DNA of 35,004 nt from an uncultured Faecalibacterium sp. (GCA_934525845.1 CAKSZS010000025.1:1-35004), one strand, 5' to 3'. Counted from the first letter of the stretch, positions 1 through 7,549 are shown. Translations and numbers: made by a program. The notes: a model not told the origin generated them from the sequence alone.

Positions 1-513
1 TCCCTGAACAAGAACTTCACCTCCCTGGCCTCCAACACCATCATCGGCATCCCCGTGCTGATCTGGATCGCTCTGGTCGTGGCCGCGTGCTTCTGGTTCC
101 TGTACAACAAGACCCGTCACGGCAAGTACATGTACGCCATCGGCGGCAACGAGGCTGCTGCTGAGGTGGCCGGTGTCAACGTGCACGCTACCAAGATCCG
201 CATCTACATCCTGGCTTCCTGCATGTTCGGTCTGGCAGGCTGCCTGCTGGCTGCAAAGTCCGGCGGCGCATCCGTCAACACCGCAATGGGCTATGAGCTG
301 GACGCCATTGCAGCCTGCACCATCGGCGGTGTTTCCACCACCGGCGGCGTCGGCACTGTGCCCGGCGTTCTGGTCGGCGTTCTGGTCTTTGAGCTGATGA
401 AGGTCGCTCTGCAGTTCATGAACGTCAACTCTTCCTACACTTACATCGTGCAGGGCCTTGTCATCATCGTGGCTGTGGCCATCGATATCCGCAAGTACCT
501 CGCCAAGAAGTAA
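1..513 (+). CDS. mglC: Sugar ABC transporter permease, MglC/RbsC type (5' truncated by window edge)
   Basis: C-terminal part of an inner-membrane permease of the BPD_transp_2 family, which imports galactose, methyl-galactoside or ribose with a periplasmic-type binding protein and a double ATPase. The frame is open from base 1, so the start lies outside the window. About 170 residues remain. The segment GKYMYAIGGNEAAAEVAGV, followed by GYELDAIAACTIGG and a run of hydrophobic helices, is the family signature (cytoplasmic loop and last membrane segments). It ends with a basic tail, RKYLAKK. A strong intrinsic terminator follows 13 bases after the stop, so this is the last gene of its operon. The family is certain; galactose rather than ribose specificity is an inference from the overall resemblance to MglC. 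Confidence 0.88.
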   Translation, partial: SLNKNFTSLASNTIIGIPVLIWIALVVAACFWFLYNKTRHGKYMYAIGGNEAAAEVAGVNVHATKIRIYILASCMFGLAGCLLAAKSGGASVNTAMGYELDAIAACTIGGVSTTGGVGTVPGVLVGVLVFELMKVALQFMNVNSSYTYIVQGLVIIVAVAIDIRKYLAKK

Positions 514-526
514 GCTCCCATTCTGT

Positions 527-563
527 GGGCCGTCTGCCGGTGGGCAGGCGGCCCGCTTTTTTT
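527..563 (+). terminator. Intrinsic terminator after the sugar permease
   Basis: GGGCCGTCTGCC and GGCAGGCGGCCC form a 12-bp stem with one G-U pair, followed by C-G-C and a run of seven T. It closes the upstream sugar transport operon. Confidence 0.9.
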
Positions 564-610
564 GTCCGCCGGTTTATGGTACAATGAGAAAAAACATCAG
601 GAGGTGCCTT

Positions 611-931
611 ATGGCAGAAAAACATCAGACCCCCGCAGAACGGGAAGCAGAACTGGCCCGCCGGGAAGCCGCGCTGGCCGCGAAAGAAGCGGAGCTTGCC
701 CGGGAACAGGCCGAACTGGCCGGGCAGAAAGCCGACTTTGAACAAGGCAAAAAGTCCCTGCTTGACAACGGCGACAGGAACTTTGTCAATCCCAAGGAAA
801 AGCTCTACGATCATTTTCCCCTCACCGTCCATCAGATGGACATCATCATCGGGGTGCTGTTTGCGCTCATCGCCCTGTTTCTGATCCTGGGCGTGACCCA
901 TACCAGTTTTTTCGGGCTGTTTGGAGGGTGA
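611..931 (+). CDS. Small tail-anchored coiled-coil membrane protein, function unknown
   Basis: Not a recognised family. The 106-aa product starts at the ATG after AGGAGG (599-604). Residues 5-50 are a charged heptad-like stretch in which units of the type REAxLA or KEAELA recur, so a long coiled coil is expected. A middle segment (about residues 50-75) holds the motif NFVNPKEKLYDHF. It ends with one strong hydrophobic helix (about residues 77-98, starting MDIIIGVLFALIALFLILG) and a short GlyGly tail. There is no signal peptide, so a C-terminal membrane anchor with a cytoplasmic coiled coil is the simplest topology. It stands alone between a terminator and a repeat element. A TACAAT box at 580-585 could be its -10, with a poor -35. 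The coding call is firm; any role is unknown. Confidence 0.8.
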   Translation: MAEKHQTPAEREAELARREAALAAKEAELAREQAELAGQKADFEQGKKSLLDNGDRNFVNPKEKLYDHFPLTVHQMDIIIGVLFALIALFLILGVTHTSFFGLFGG

Positions 932-960
932 AAATTCTCAACGCTGCATGAAGATAAACG

Positions 961-1110
961 GGCTCGCCCTCTCAGTCAGTCCCTTTGGGGCTGACAGCTC
1001 TCCCAAGGGGAGAGCCTTTGGCAAAACGGAAAAGTTGATGGCACTGCCAAAGCCTCTCACTTTGGGAGAGGTGGACACGAACGAAGTGAGTGGACGGAGA
1101 GGGCGAGGCC
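961..1110. repeat. Dispersed inverted-repeat (MITE-like) element, full copy A
   Basis: About 150 bp bounded by imperfect terminal inverted repeats: GGCTCGCCCTCTC on the left and GAGAGGGCGAGGCC on the right. Inside are the sub-hairpins CAGTCAGTCCCTTTGGGGCTGA, split as CAGTCAG...GGGGCTGA, and GCTCTCCC...GGGGAGAGC, plus GCCAAAGCC matching AGCCTTTGGC. The same blocks recur at 3787-3930 and 7550-7595. The open frames across it look like chance. Probably a non-autonomous mobile repeat or an RNA hairpin element spread through this genome. Confidence 0.75.
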
Positions 1111-1192
1111 GCTAAAGGTATTTGCAGGGTGATTTCTCCAATGATTCCATTTGGAGAGAAATTCTTGCAGGTGCTTTTTTCTTTACTCCCTA

Positions 1193-1236
1193 CTTTTGCA
1201 AAAGTGATTGCATTTCATCTGCAATGTGCGTATAAT
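1193..1236 (+). promoter_or_regulatory. Promoter of the TAXI-gltS operon, with an upstream palindrome
   Basis: TTGCAT (1208-1213), a 17-base spacer and a perfect TATAAT (1231-1236) form a strong SigA-type promoter, about 50 bases before the lipoprotein start. The perfect 12-bp palindrome CTTTTGCAAAAG (1193-1204) lies directly upstream of the -35, and TTGCA...TGCAA flanks the -35. Both are candidate regulator sites; no regulator gene is adjacent. Confidence 0.8.
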
Positions 1237-1287
1237 TTGAGATAGAACTGTTCTTCTGGGAACAGCAGAAAAGGGGTGTGGAACCAC

Positions 1288-2256
1288 ATGAAACGAAAAT
1301 GGATGGCTTTGCTGATGGCGGGCTGTCTGGCGGCGGCGCTGCTGCTGGCGGGCTGCTCCTCCGCAGAAACGGCCAAGCGGCTGCGCTTTGGCGTGGCCGG
1401 AGAGGGCGGCGTGTACCACGAATTTGGTGCATTGTATGCCGCTTTGGAAAATGAAACGGACAACGGCACGGTGGAGCTGAAAAACACTGCAGGCTCTGCG
1501 GCCAATCTGCGGCTGCTGACCGGCGAATATCTGCAGCTGGCCATTGCGCAGGCGGATCTGGTGCAGGATGCCTACGACCAGACCGGCATCTTTGCGGACG
1601 AGGATGGCCGCAGCTTCGGCGCGGTAGCAGCCCTGTACACCGAGGCCTGTCAGGTCATCGTGCGGGCCGACTCGGACATCCAGTCCATCGAGGACCTGCA
1701 GGGCAAAACCGTGAGCATCGGCGCGGAGGAGTCCGGCTCGGAGCAGAACGCGCTGCAGATCCTGGCGGCGTATGGCCTGAACGAGAAGCTGGTAAATACC
1801 GTGAACCTGAACTATGAGGATGCGGCGGCACAGCTGAAAGCAGGAAAGCTGGATGCGATGATGATCACGTCCGGCGCGCCCAGCAGTGTGGTAAGCGAAC
1901 TGGCAGCTGAATGCGGCATCCGTCTGTTGAATGTGGACGGGGCAGCGGCCCAGCGCCTGCAGGACGCTTACAGCGCCTACAGCGCGTATACCATTCCGGC
2001 AGGGACTTATCCCGGCCTGGAACAGGACGTGCAGACCGTGGGCGTGAAAGCCGTTCTGCTGGCCAGCGATGCGCTGTCGGCCAAGCAGGTGCAGGCTTTG
2101 ACCCAGCTGCTGTTTACCAGCCGGGAGGGCCTGAGTGAACAGCTGGGCATTGGACTGGATGCGGAGACGGACGCCGTAGAGGGTGTGGGCATTCCGTTCC
2201 ATGCGGGAGCCGCGGCCTATTACAAGACCGCCGGAATTACGGTCAACGGGAACTGA
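1288..2256 (+). CDS. TAXI-family substrate-binding lipoprotein
   Basis: Extracytoplasmic solute receptor of the TAXI type, normally the binding component of TRAP transporters. The 322-aa product begins with a lipoprotein signal (MKRKWMALLMAGCLAAALL) and the lipobox LLAGC, so it is anchored to the outer face of the membrane. The family features are RLRFGVAGEGGVYHEFGALYA near the N-terminus (given here as RLRFGVAGEGG...YHEF), NTAGSAANLRLL, the QADLVQDAYDQTG region, and IEDLQGKTVSIGAEESGSEQ with ILAAYGL. The ATG at 1288 is chosen over an upstream GTG (1276) because only it puts the basic residues at the front of the signal peptide. The stop is 21 bases before the gltS start. A TRAP membrane subunit is absent; a GltS symporter is the partner by position. 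Glutamate or a related acid is the likely ligand, by context and by the known existence of glutamate-binding TAXI proteins. Confidence 0.88.
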   Translation: MKRKWMALLMAGCLAAALLLAGCSSAETAKRLRFGVAGEGGVYHEFGALYAALENETDNGTVELKNTAGSAANLRLLTGEYLQLAIAQADLVQDAYDQTGIFADEDGRSFGAVAALYTEACQVIVRADSDIQSIEDLQGKTVSIGAEESGSEQNALQILAAYGLNEKLVNTVNLNYEDAAAQLKAGKLDAMMITSGAPSSVVSELAAECGIRLLNVDGAAAQRLQDAYSAYSAYTIPAGTYPGLEQDVQTVGVKAVLLASDALSAKQVQALTQLLFTSREGLSEQLGIGLDAETDAVEGVGIPFHAGAAAYYKTAGITVNGN

Positions 2257-2277
2257 CCGGGAACAGAGGGAACGAAC

Positions 2278-3468
2278 GTGATAAAGATCGAATTGGATAT
2301 GTATCAGACACTGGCCCTTGCGGTGCTGGTGCTGATGCTGGGAAAGTTTTTGCGGGAACGGGTGCGCCTGCTGGATAAATTCTGCATCCCCGCGCCGGTC
2401 ATCGGCGGCGTGCTGTTTGCCATTTTCACCTGCATCTGCTATGTGACCGGCGTGGCAGAGTTCGCCTTTGACGACACCCTCAAAGAGGTGTGCATGGTCA
2501 TGTTCTTCACCTCGGTGGGCTTTCAGGCCAACCTCAAGGTGTTGAAAAGCGGCGGCAAGGCCATGATCGTGTTCCTGGGCGTCGTCATCGTGCTGATCAT
2601 CAGCCAGAACTTCCTGGCGGTGGGTCTGGCCGGCCTGATGGGTGTGAATCCGCTGGTGGGCCTGTGCACCGGCTCCATCCCCATGGTGGGCGGCCACGGC
2701 ACCGCCGGTGCCTTCGGCCCGGTGCTGGAGGACTTCGGCATCCAGGGCGCAACGACTCTGTGCACCGCTGCGGCGACCTATGGCCTGATCGCAGGCAGCA
2801 TGATGGGCGGCCCCATCGGCAAGATGCTCATCGAGCGGCACCATCTGCTGGACACCATCGTGCCGGAGGATGACAGCCTGCTGGTGGAAGAAGAGATCAA
2901 GCACGAGCGCCACAGCAGTATGTACCCGGCGGCCAGCTTTCAGCTCATCATTGCCATGGGCATCGGCACGGTGCTGTCCAAGCTGCTGAGCCTGACCGGC
3001 ATGACCTTCCCCATCTACATCGGTGCCATGATCGCGGCAGCCTGCATCCGCAACCTGGGCGAGTACGGCGGCAAGTTTACGGTGTATATGGGCGAGATCA
3101 ACGACATCGGCGGCATCTGCCTGTCGCTGTTCCTGGGCATGGCCATGATCACCCTGAAAATCTGGCAGCTGGCCGAGCTGGCGCTGCCGCTGGTGGTGCT
3201 GCTGGCCGGACAGACCCTGTTCATGATCTTCTACGCTGCCGTGGTGGTGTACAACATCATGGGCCGGGATTACGACGCGGCGGTCATCGTGTCCGGCACC
3301 TGCGGCTTTGGCATGGGCGCGACCCCCAACGCCATGGCCAATATGCAGGCCGTGTGCGACAAGTATTCCCCTTCCGTCAAGGCCTATCTGCTCATCCCGC
3401 TGGTGGGCAGTCTGTTCGCGGATTTCATCAACAGCCTTGTCATTACGGTATTCATCAACTTTATCTGA
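2278..3468 (+). CDS. gltS: GltS-type sodium/glutamate symporter
   Basis: Secondary transporter of the ESS family, which imports glutamate with sodium in the inner membrane. Length (396 aa) matches E. coli GltS. The motif FCIPAPVIGGVLFA near residue 37 and the repeat-related segments GSIPMVGGHGTAGAFGP and SGTCGFGMGATPNAMANM are hallmarks of the two inverted halves, which form the re-entrant substrate site. About ten or more hydrophobic helices are visible. A charged loop (about residues 195-220, with EDDSLLVEEEIKHE) links the halves. The start is GTG with GAGGG upstream. Co-transcription with the TAXI lipoprotein suggests a symporter that takes substrate from a binding protein, unlike classical GltS, which works alone. 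Transport family is certain; substrate is inferred. Confidence 0.92.
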   Translation: MIKIELDMYQTLALAVLVLMLGKFLRERVRLLDKFCIPAPVIGGVLFAIFTCICYVTGVAEFAFDDTLKEVCMVMFFTSVGFQANLKVLKSGGKAMIVFLGVVIVLIISQNFLAVGLAGLMGVNPLVGLCTGSIPMVGGHGTAGAFGPVLEDFGIQGATTLCTAAATYGLIAGSMMGGPIGKMLIERHHLLDTIVPEDDSLLVEEEIKHERHSSMYPAASFQLIIAMGIGTVLSKLLSLTGMTFPIYIGAMIAAACIRNLGEYGGKFTVYMGEINDIGGICLSLFLGMAMITLKIWQLAELALPLVVLLAGQTLFMIFYAAVVVYNIMGRDYDAAVIVSGTCGFGMGATPNAMANMQAVCDKYSPSVKAYLLIPLVGSLFADFINSLVITVFINFI

Positions 3469-3519
3469 TCCTGTCTTGAACTTTCGGTGTGCCCCGCACA
3501 CCGGGAAAGGAGCATCATC

Positions 3520-3735
3520 ATGTCGCTGAAACACCACCTGAAAATGTGGTTCCAGCAAAAGATCTGGGGAAAACCGGATAAGTCCCATGAGGATGAAACG
3601 GTGGCTCTGCCGGAGGTACATACCGGCAAGGTGGTCCACCACGATGCCGATGGGACCCCGGCGGCGGACAAGCCCATCCACTACGATAATGTAGCGATCC
3701 CGGAGGTGCATATCCACCACAAGCATAAGGGTTGA
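3520..3735 (+). CDS. 71-aa histidine-rich protein with an internal repeat, function unknown
   Basis: No family recognised. Start ATG after GAAAGGAG with a 7-base spacer. The N-terminus is basic and amphipathic (MSLKHHLKMWFQQKIWGK). Two related units follow: ETVALPEVHTGKVVHHD (about residues 26-42) and DNVAIPEVHIHHKH (about residues 56-69), sharing the core VA[LI]PEVH. At least eleven His residues and several acidic ones make metal binding plausible, but that is a guess. There is no signal peptide or membrane helix. It lies 51 bases after gltS with no terminator between, so it is probably part of the TAXI-gltS operon. A 15-bp hairpin directly follows. Confidence 0.75.
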   Translation: MSLKHHLKMWFQQKIWGKPDKSHEDETVALPEVHTGKVVHHDADGTPAADKPIHYDNVAIPEVHIHHKHKG

Positions 3736-3737
3736 GA

Positions 3738-3769
3738 AACGGCCCCGGCTCAACTGAGCCGGGGCCGTT
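3738..3769 (+). terminator. Long GC hairpin after the His-rich protein
   Basis: A perfect 15-bp stem (AACGGCCCCGGCTCA / TGAGCCGGGGCCGTT) with a minimal loop begins three bases after the stop codon. No T run follows on the plus strand, so it may act as an mRNA 3' end stabiliser or a weak terminator. Confidence 0.7.
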
Positions 3770-3786
3770 GTGGTGTCAGGGATGAA

Positions 3787-3930
3787 CCCTCTCAGGCCGC
3801 TTTGCGTCCAGCTCCCCCGAAGGGAGAGCTTTTTTACCGTTTGCGCAAAGCGTTTTTCCCCGGGAAAGAAAATATCTTATGGATTTATCGCATAAAGCGC
3901 TCCCTTTCGGGAGAGCTGGCAATGAGAGGG
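3787..3930. repeat. Dispersed inverted-repeat element, copy B
   Basis: 144 bp with exact 8-bp termini CCCTCTCA and TGAGAGGG and subterminal blocks CAGCTCCCCCGAAGGGAGAGC and GCTCCCTTTCGGGAGAGCTG (21 and 20 bases, shown to define the palindrome halves as CAGCTCCCC...GGGAGAGC and GCTCCC...GGGAGAGCTG). It has the same layout as the element at 961-1110 but a different, AT-richer core. It sits between two convergent transcription units. Confidence 0.7.
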
Positions 3931-3937
3931 TAAATAG

Positions 3938-3976
3938 AAAAAGGACCTGCTGCACGGTGCAGCAGGTCCTTTTTTG
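3938..3976 (-). terminator. Bidirectional intrinsic terminator after the purine permease
   Basis: AAAAAGGACCTGCTGCAC and GTGCAGCAGGTCCTTTTTT form a 13-bp GC stem flanked by A and T runs, so it works in both directions. It serves the minus-strand permease that ends at 4001. Confidence 0.9.
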
Positions 3977-4000
3977 CGTGCAAATGGGGAGAAGTGCGGC

Positions 4001-5371
4001 TTAGAGGAAGACGTACTTCAGGATGAACAGAAGGGTCAGCACATACATCAGGGGGCTGATCTTCTTTTCCTTGGCCTTGCCGGTGACCACATTGATGATG
4101 GTCCAGGAGATCACACCAATGGCAATGCCCTCAGAGATGCTGTATGCAGTGGGCATGGCCAGGATGGTCAGGAAGGCGGGGATGCCCTCGCTGGGGTCGT
4201 TGAAGTCGATCTTGACGGCGGAGCCCATCATGTAGAAGCCCACGATGATCAGAGCCGGGGCGGTGGCGAAGCTGGGAATGGTCAGGAACAGGGGGCTGAA
4301 CACCACAGCCAGCAGGAACAGAATGCCGGTGGTCATGGAGGTCAGACCGGTGCGGCCGCCCTCGGTGACGCCGGAAGCACTCTCCACGAAGGTGGTGGTG
4401 GTGGAAGTGCCCAGCACAGCGCCGGCGCAGGTGGCGATGGAGTCGGCCATCAGTGCGCCCTTGATGTGGGGCAGCTTGCCGTCTTCATCCAGCATATCGG
4501 CCTTGGAAGCCACACCGATCAGGGTGCCCAGCGTATCGAACAGGTCCACAAACAGGAAGGAGAACATGACGGCGAAGAAGTTCAGGATGCCGACACCGGA
4601 AAAGTCGGTCTTGAACACCTGGCCGAAGGTCTTGCCCAGGGCGGAGAAATCAAAGCTGACAAAGCTGGTGGGGATGACACTGTACATCCCGGCGTCTGCG
4701 TTGGGAACGTAGATGCCGGTCAGCTCGCAGAGGATGCCCAGCACCCAGGTGATCAGGATGCCGTACAGGATGCCGCCCTTGACCTTCTTGACCAGCAGGA
4801 TGGCGGTGATGACCACGCCGATCAGAGCCAGAATGGCGCCCACACCCACGCTGTGGAAGGTCTCGCCCTTGAAGTGCTGGTAGGTGACCAGAGTGGAATC
4901 GCTGTTGACGATCAGCTTGGCGTTCTGCAGGCCGACGAAAGCTACGAACAGGCCGATGCCCACGCTGACCGCGCTCTTCAGGGTCATGGGGATGGCGTTG
5001 AAGATGCCCTCACGCACGTTGGTCAGGGACAGCGCGATGAAGATGATGCCCTCCACAAACACGGCCATCAGAGCCAGCTGCCAGCTGTAGCCCATGGTCA
5101 GGACGACCGTGTAGGAGAAGTAGGCGTTCAGGCCCATGCCGGGAGCCAGCGCAAAGGGGTAGTTGGCCAGCAGAGCCATCAGCGCGGTGCCCACAAAGGA
5201 TGCCAGCGAGGTGGCAATCAGCACAGCGTTTGCGTCCATGCCGGAAGCGGACAGAATGCTGGGGTTGACCGCAAGGATGTAAGCCATGGTCATGAAGGTG
5301 GTGATGCCTGCCATGATCTCGGTCTTTACATCGGTGTGGTTTTCCTTCAGATGAAAGATGTTTTCGAGCAT
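4001..5371 (-). CDS. NCS2 purine permease, AzgA/PbuG type (guanine/hypoxanthine/adenine)
   Basis: Inner-membrane nucleobase:proton symporter of the AzgA-like branch of the NCS2 family. The 456-aa length and the motifs TEIMAGITTFMTMAYILAVNP at the start (shown as TEIMAGITTFMTMAY and ILAVNP), ATSLASFVGT, APGMGLNAYF and the later GTLIGVASKADMLDEDGKLP are typical of the family. A Ser/Thr-rich segment (STTTTFVESASGVTEGGRTG) carries the conserved E-S-A-S-G substrate-site region. Twelve or more membrane segments are visible. Start ATG at 5371, with TGGAGG upstream. It is monocistronic, with its own promoter and terminator. No purine riboswitch is recognisable in the leader; instead a 23-base imperfect palindrome lies there. 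Exact base specificity cannot be read from sequence. Confidence 0.93.
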   Translation of the reverse strand: MLENIFHLKENHTDVKTEIMAGITTFMTMAYILAVNPSILSASGMDANAVLIATSLASFVGTALMALLANYPFALAPGMGLNAYFSYTVVLTMGYSWQLALMAVFVEGIIFIALSLTNVREGIFNAIPMTLKSAVSVGIGLFVAFVGLQNAKLIVNSDSTLVTYQHFKGETFHSVGVGAILALIGVVITAILLVKKVKGGILYGILITWVLGILCELTGIYVPNADAGMYSVIPTSFVSFDFSALGKTFGQVFKTDFSGVGILNFFAVMFSFLFVDLFDTLGTLIGVASKADMLDEDGKLPHIKGALMADSIATCAGAVLGTSTTTTFVESASGVTEGGRTGLTSMTTGILFLLAVVFSPLFLTIPSFATAPALIIVGFYMMGSAVKIDFNDPSEGIPAFLTILAMPTAYSISEGIAIGVISWTIINVVTGKAKEKKISPLMYVLTLLFILKYVFL

Positions 5372-5400
5372 GAAAAACCTCCAGTGTTGTGAAGAAAACC

Positions 5401-5423
5401 CCGGCGGACAAATTGTCAGCCGG
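5401..5423 (-). promoter_or_regulatory. 23-base imperfect palindrome in the purine permease leader
   Basis: CCGGC-g-GACAA-a-TTGTC-a-GCCGG reads nearly the same on both strands and lies between the predicted transcription start and the ATG. It could be an operator for a purine regulator or a leader hairpin. Confidence 0.5.
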
Positions 5424-5438
5424 AGAAGGACAATGCCA

Positions 5439-5468
5439 ATTGTAGCACGTTTCAGGGCGGTTTGTCCA
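5439..5468 (-). promoter_or_regulatory. Promoter of the purine permease
   Basis: On the minus strand TGGACA, an 18-base spacer and TACAAT precede the gene by about 70 bases. Confidence 0.72.
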
Positions 5469-5815
5469 CACTTTTGTCATAGAATATCCTTATTTTGAAC
5501 AAAATCGCCAGGTAAGTATGACTTTTATGGGACTTTGAAGCCGCAGCGGCCGGGAGGAAAACGGGATGAAAATGCCGGAATGGGGCGGGGACGCGGGAGA
5601 ATTACAGCGCACAGCTTCCCGGTGGAAAAAACGGGGAAAACAGAAAAACGCGATGATGAGATGAAAAAATAAACTGGAAATTATACAAATCGGATAGTGA
5701 GAACGCGAAAATACAAAAAGACCCTGAAAAAGTGCACACTGTCCGGAACCGGCGGGCGGTGGTATCCTTTTGCCATGGCCCGACAGACCAGACGAAAGGA
5801 GCTGACCGACAGACA
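5469..5815. other. Gap between the purine permease promoter and the phage module
   Basis: No convincing gene, promoter, tRNA fragment or attachment repeat is seen here. It holds scattered A-rich stretches and several short frames that lack a ribosome binding site. This is where a left phage boundary would be expected, yet nothing matches the tRNA genes at the other end. Confidence 0.5.
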
Positions 5816-6103
5816 ATGGGGCAGATACGAACACCCAAGGGGCTGCAGAGCCTGAGCCGTGCGACGGACACGCTGAGCACCCTGCTGGCACAACAGGTGA
5901 AAGACCTGAATGCCCGCCAGAAAGCGGCCCGGCAGAGCGGCGAAACAGACCCCAACACGATGAAGGGCCTGAAGGAAGCCACCGCGGTGCTGAAAGACCT
6001 GGCGGCGGTGGCCAAGACCCTGAACGACCAGGGGACCCAGGCAGACGGCATGGAGAGCGGCGTGGTGCTGCTGCCGGCGGTGGAGGAGGAAGCGGAACCA
6101 TGA
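5816..6103 (+). CDS. 95-aa phage protein upstream of and coupled to the large terminase
   Basis: First gene of the phage head module. The product is helical and polar (RTPKGLQSLSRATDTLS, QQVKDLNARQKAARQSG, LKDLAAVAKTLNDQG) with an acidic C-terminus. Its stop overlaps the terminase start in an ATGA arrangement, so translation of the two is coupled. Position argues for a small terminase subunit or packaging accessory, but no DNA-binding helix-turn-helix is obvious and the protein is short for that role. The ATG at 5816 is chosen because AAAGGAG lies upstream, though the spacing (about 14) is long. The role is inferred from context only. Confidence 0.65.
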   Translation: MGQIRTPKGLQSLSRATDTLSTLLAQQVKDLNARQKAARQSGETDPNTMKGLKEATAVLKDLAAVAKTLNDQGTQADGMESGVVLLPAVEEEAEP

Positions 6104-7548
6104 TCGAACAAGAAAAACGGACCCCGGTGGTCTGGCGGCCCCAGCCCCGGCAGGCGGAATTCATGCGCAGGCCGGAGCCGGAAGCGCTGTACGGCGGTGC
6201 GGCGGGCGGCGGAAAGAGCGATGCCCTCATCATCGAAGCCCTGCGGCAGGTGCACATCCCGCATTACCGGGCGCTGATCCTGCGCAAGACCTACCCGCAG
6301 TTATCGGATCTGGTGGACAAGAGCCAGATGTACTACCGCCGGGCGTTCCCGCAGGCACAGTACAACGCCACCGCTCATGTGTGGACCTTTCCCAGCGGGG
6401 CGAAAATTTACTTCGGCTCCATGCAGTACACCAAGGACCGCACGAATTATCAGGGCAAGGCATTCGACTTCATCGGATTCGATGAGCTGACCCACTTTGA
6501 ATGGGAGGAGTACAGCTATATGATGAGCCGCAACCGCCCCACCGGCCCGGGCACCCGGGTGTATCTGCGGTCTACCACCAACCCCGGTGGCATCGGCCAC
6601 GGCTGGGTGAAAGCACGGTTCATCACCCCGGCGCCGCCCGGCACTCCCATTGTGGAGGAGCACACGGTCAGACTGCCGGACGGCACCGAACAGAAGCTGC
6701 AGCGGGCGCGGGTGTTCATCCCGTCCAGCATCTTCGACAATCCTGCCCTGCTGGCCAATGACCCGGGTTACCTCGCCAGTCTGGCCAGCCTGCCGGAAGC
6801 GGAAAAACAGGCCCTGCTCTACGGCAGCTGGGACAGCTTTTCCGGGCAGGTGTTCACCGAGTGGCGCAACGACCCGGCCCATTACCAGGACCAGCGCTGG
6901 ACCCACGTCATCGCGCCCTTTGCCATCCCGAAACACTGGACCATCTACCGGGGCTTCGACTTCGGGTTTTCCAAACCATTTTCAGTGGGATGGTACGCGG
7001 CGGACGAAGAGGGACGGCTGTACCGTATCAAGGAGCTGTACGGCTGCACCGGACGCCCCAACGAGGGTCTGCGCATCGACCCGGTGGAGCAGGCCCGGCG
7101 CATCCGGGAGGCCGAACAGAACGACCCGGTCCTGCGGGGACGGGTCATCCATGGCATCGCAGACCCGGCCATTTTTGACGAGAGCCGGGGCGAGAGCATT
7201 GCGGCCATGATGGAGCGGGCACCGAACTTTCTGCATTGGCAGCCCGGCGACCACACCCGGCTGGCGGGCAAGATGCAGTTCCATTACCGGCTCAGTTTTG
7301 ACCCGGACGGGCGGCCCATGTTTCAAGTGTTCAGCACCTGCAGGCATTTCATCCGCACCCTGCCGAATCTGGTCTACGACGAGAGCAACGTGGAGGACAT
7401 CGACACCCGGCAGGAGGACCACATCTACGACGAATGCCGCTATGTGCTGATGGAAAACCCCATCAGTCCGCCGGTGCGCTGTGCGGCCCCGCCCATGCCG
7501 GATGACCCGCTGGATCTGCACCGGCAGGCAAGATTTTACAGGATATGA
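6100..7548 (+). CDS. terL: Phage terminase large subunit (ATPase and nuclease)
   Basis: Motor that pumps DNA into the capsid and cuts concatemers, acting at the portal. The 482-aa protein has a Walker A-type loop GGAAGGGKS (residues 32-40), Walker B with catalytic Glu FIGFDEL (about 124-130) and coupling motif STTNPGG (about 158-164), the order of the Terminase_6-type ATPase. The C-terminal RNase H-like nuclease begins at GFDFGFSKP (about residue 285), with a second acidic site IADPAIFD (about 351-358). All key residues look intact, and length is normal. It overlaps the previous gene by four bases and precedes the portal gene, from which it is separated by part of a dispersed repeat. Family assignment is secure. 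Confidence 0.95.
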   Translation: MIEQEKRTPVVWRPQPRQAEFMRRPEPEALYGGAAGGGKSDALIIEALRQVHIPHYRALILRKTYPQLSDLVDKSQMYYRRAFPQAQYNATAHVWTFPSGAKIYFGSMQYTKDRTNYQGKAFDFIGFDELTHFEWEEYSYMMSRNRPTGPGTRVYLRSTTNPGGIGHGWVKARFITPAPPGTPIVEEHTVRLPDGTEQKLQRARVFIPSSIFDNPALLANDPGYLASLASLPEAEKQALLYGSWDSFSGQVFTEWRNDPAHYQDQRWTHVIAPFAIPKHWTIYRGFDFGFSKPFSVGWYAADEEGRLYRIKELYGCTGRPNEGLRIDPVEQARRIREAEQNDPVLRGRVIHGIADPAIFDESRGESIAAMMERAPNFLHWQPGDHTRLAGKMQFHYRLSFDPDGRPMFQVFSTCRHFIRTLPNLVYDESNVEDIDTRQEDHIYDECRYVLMENPISPPVRCAAPPMPDDPLDLHRQARFYRI

Positions 7549-7549
7549 C

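Noticed and set aside
958..1110. CRISPR array or tandem repeats
   Set aside because: The repeats are inverted and imperfect and have no regular spacers. No CRISPR array was seen anywhere in the window.
1183..3753. 856-codon open frame on the minus strand across the TAXI and gltS genes
   Set aside because: It is antisense to two genes with clear families, its product is a low-complexity His/Gln/Arg-rich chain typical of mirror frames in GC-rich DNA, and it has no ribosome binding site.
5372..5560. Purine riboswitch before the NCS2 permease
   Set aside because: The conserved loop sequences and the P1 bracket of the purine aptamer are not seen in the leader.
5775..5855. 26-codon frame MARQTRRKELTDRQW before the phage module
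   Set aside because: Basic and HTH-like at first sight, but very short, without a ribosome binding site and ended by an early stop. Possibly a relic of a lost upstream phage gene; not enough to annotate.
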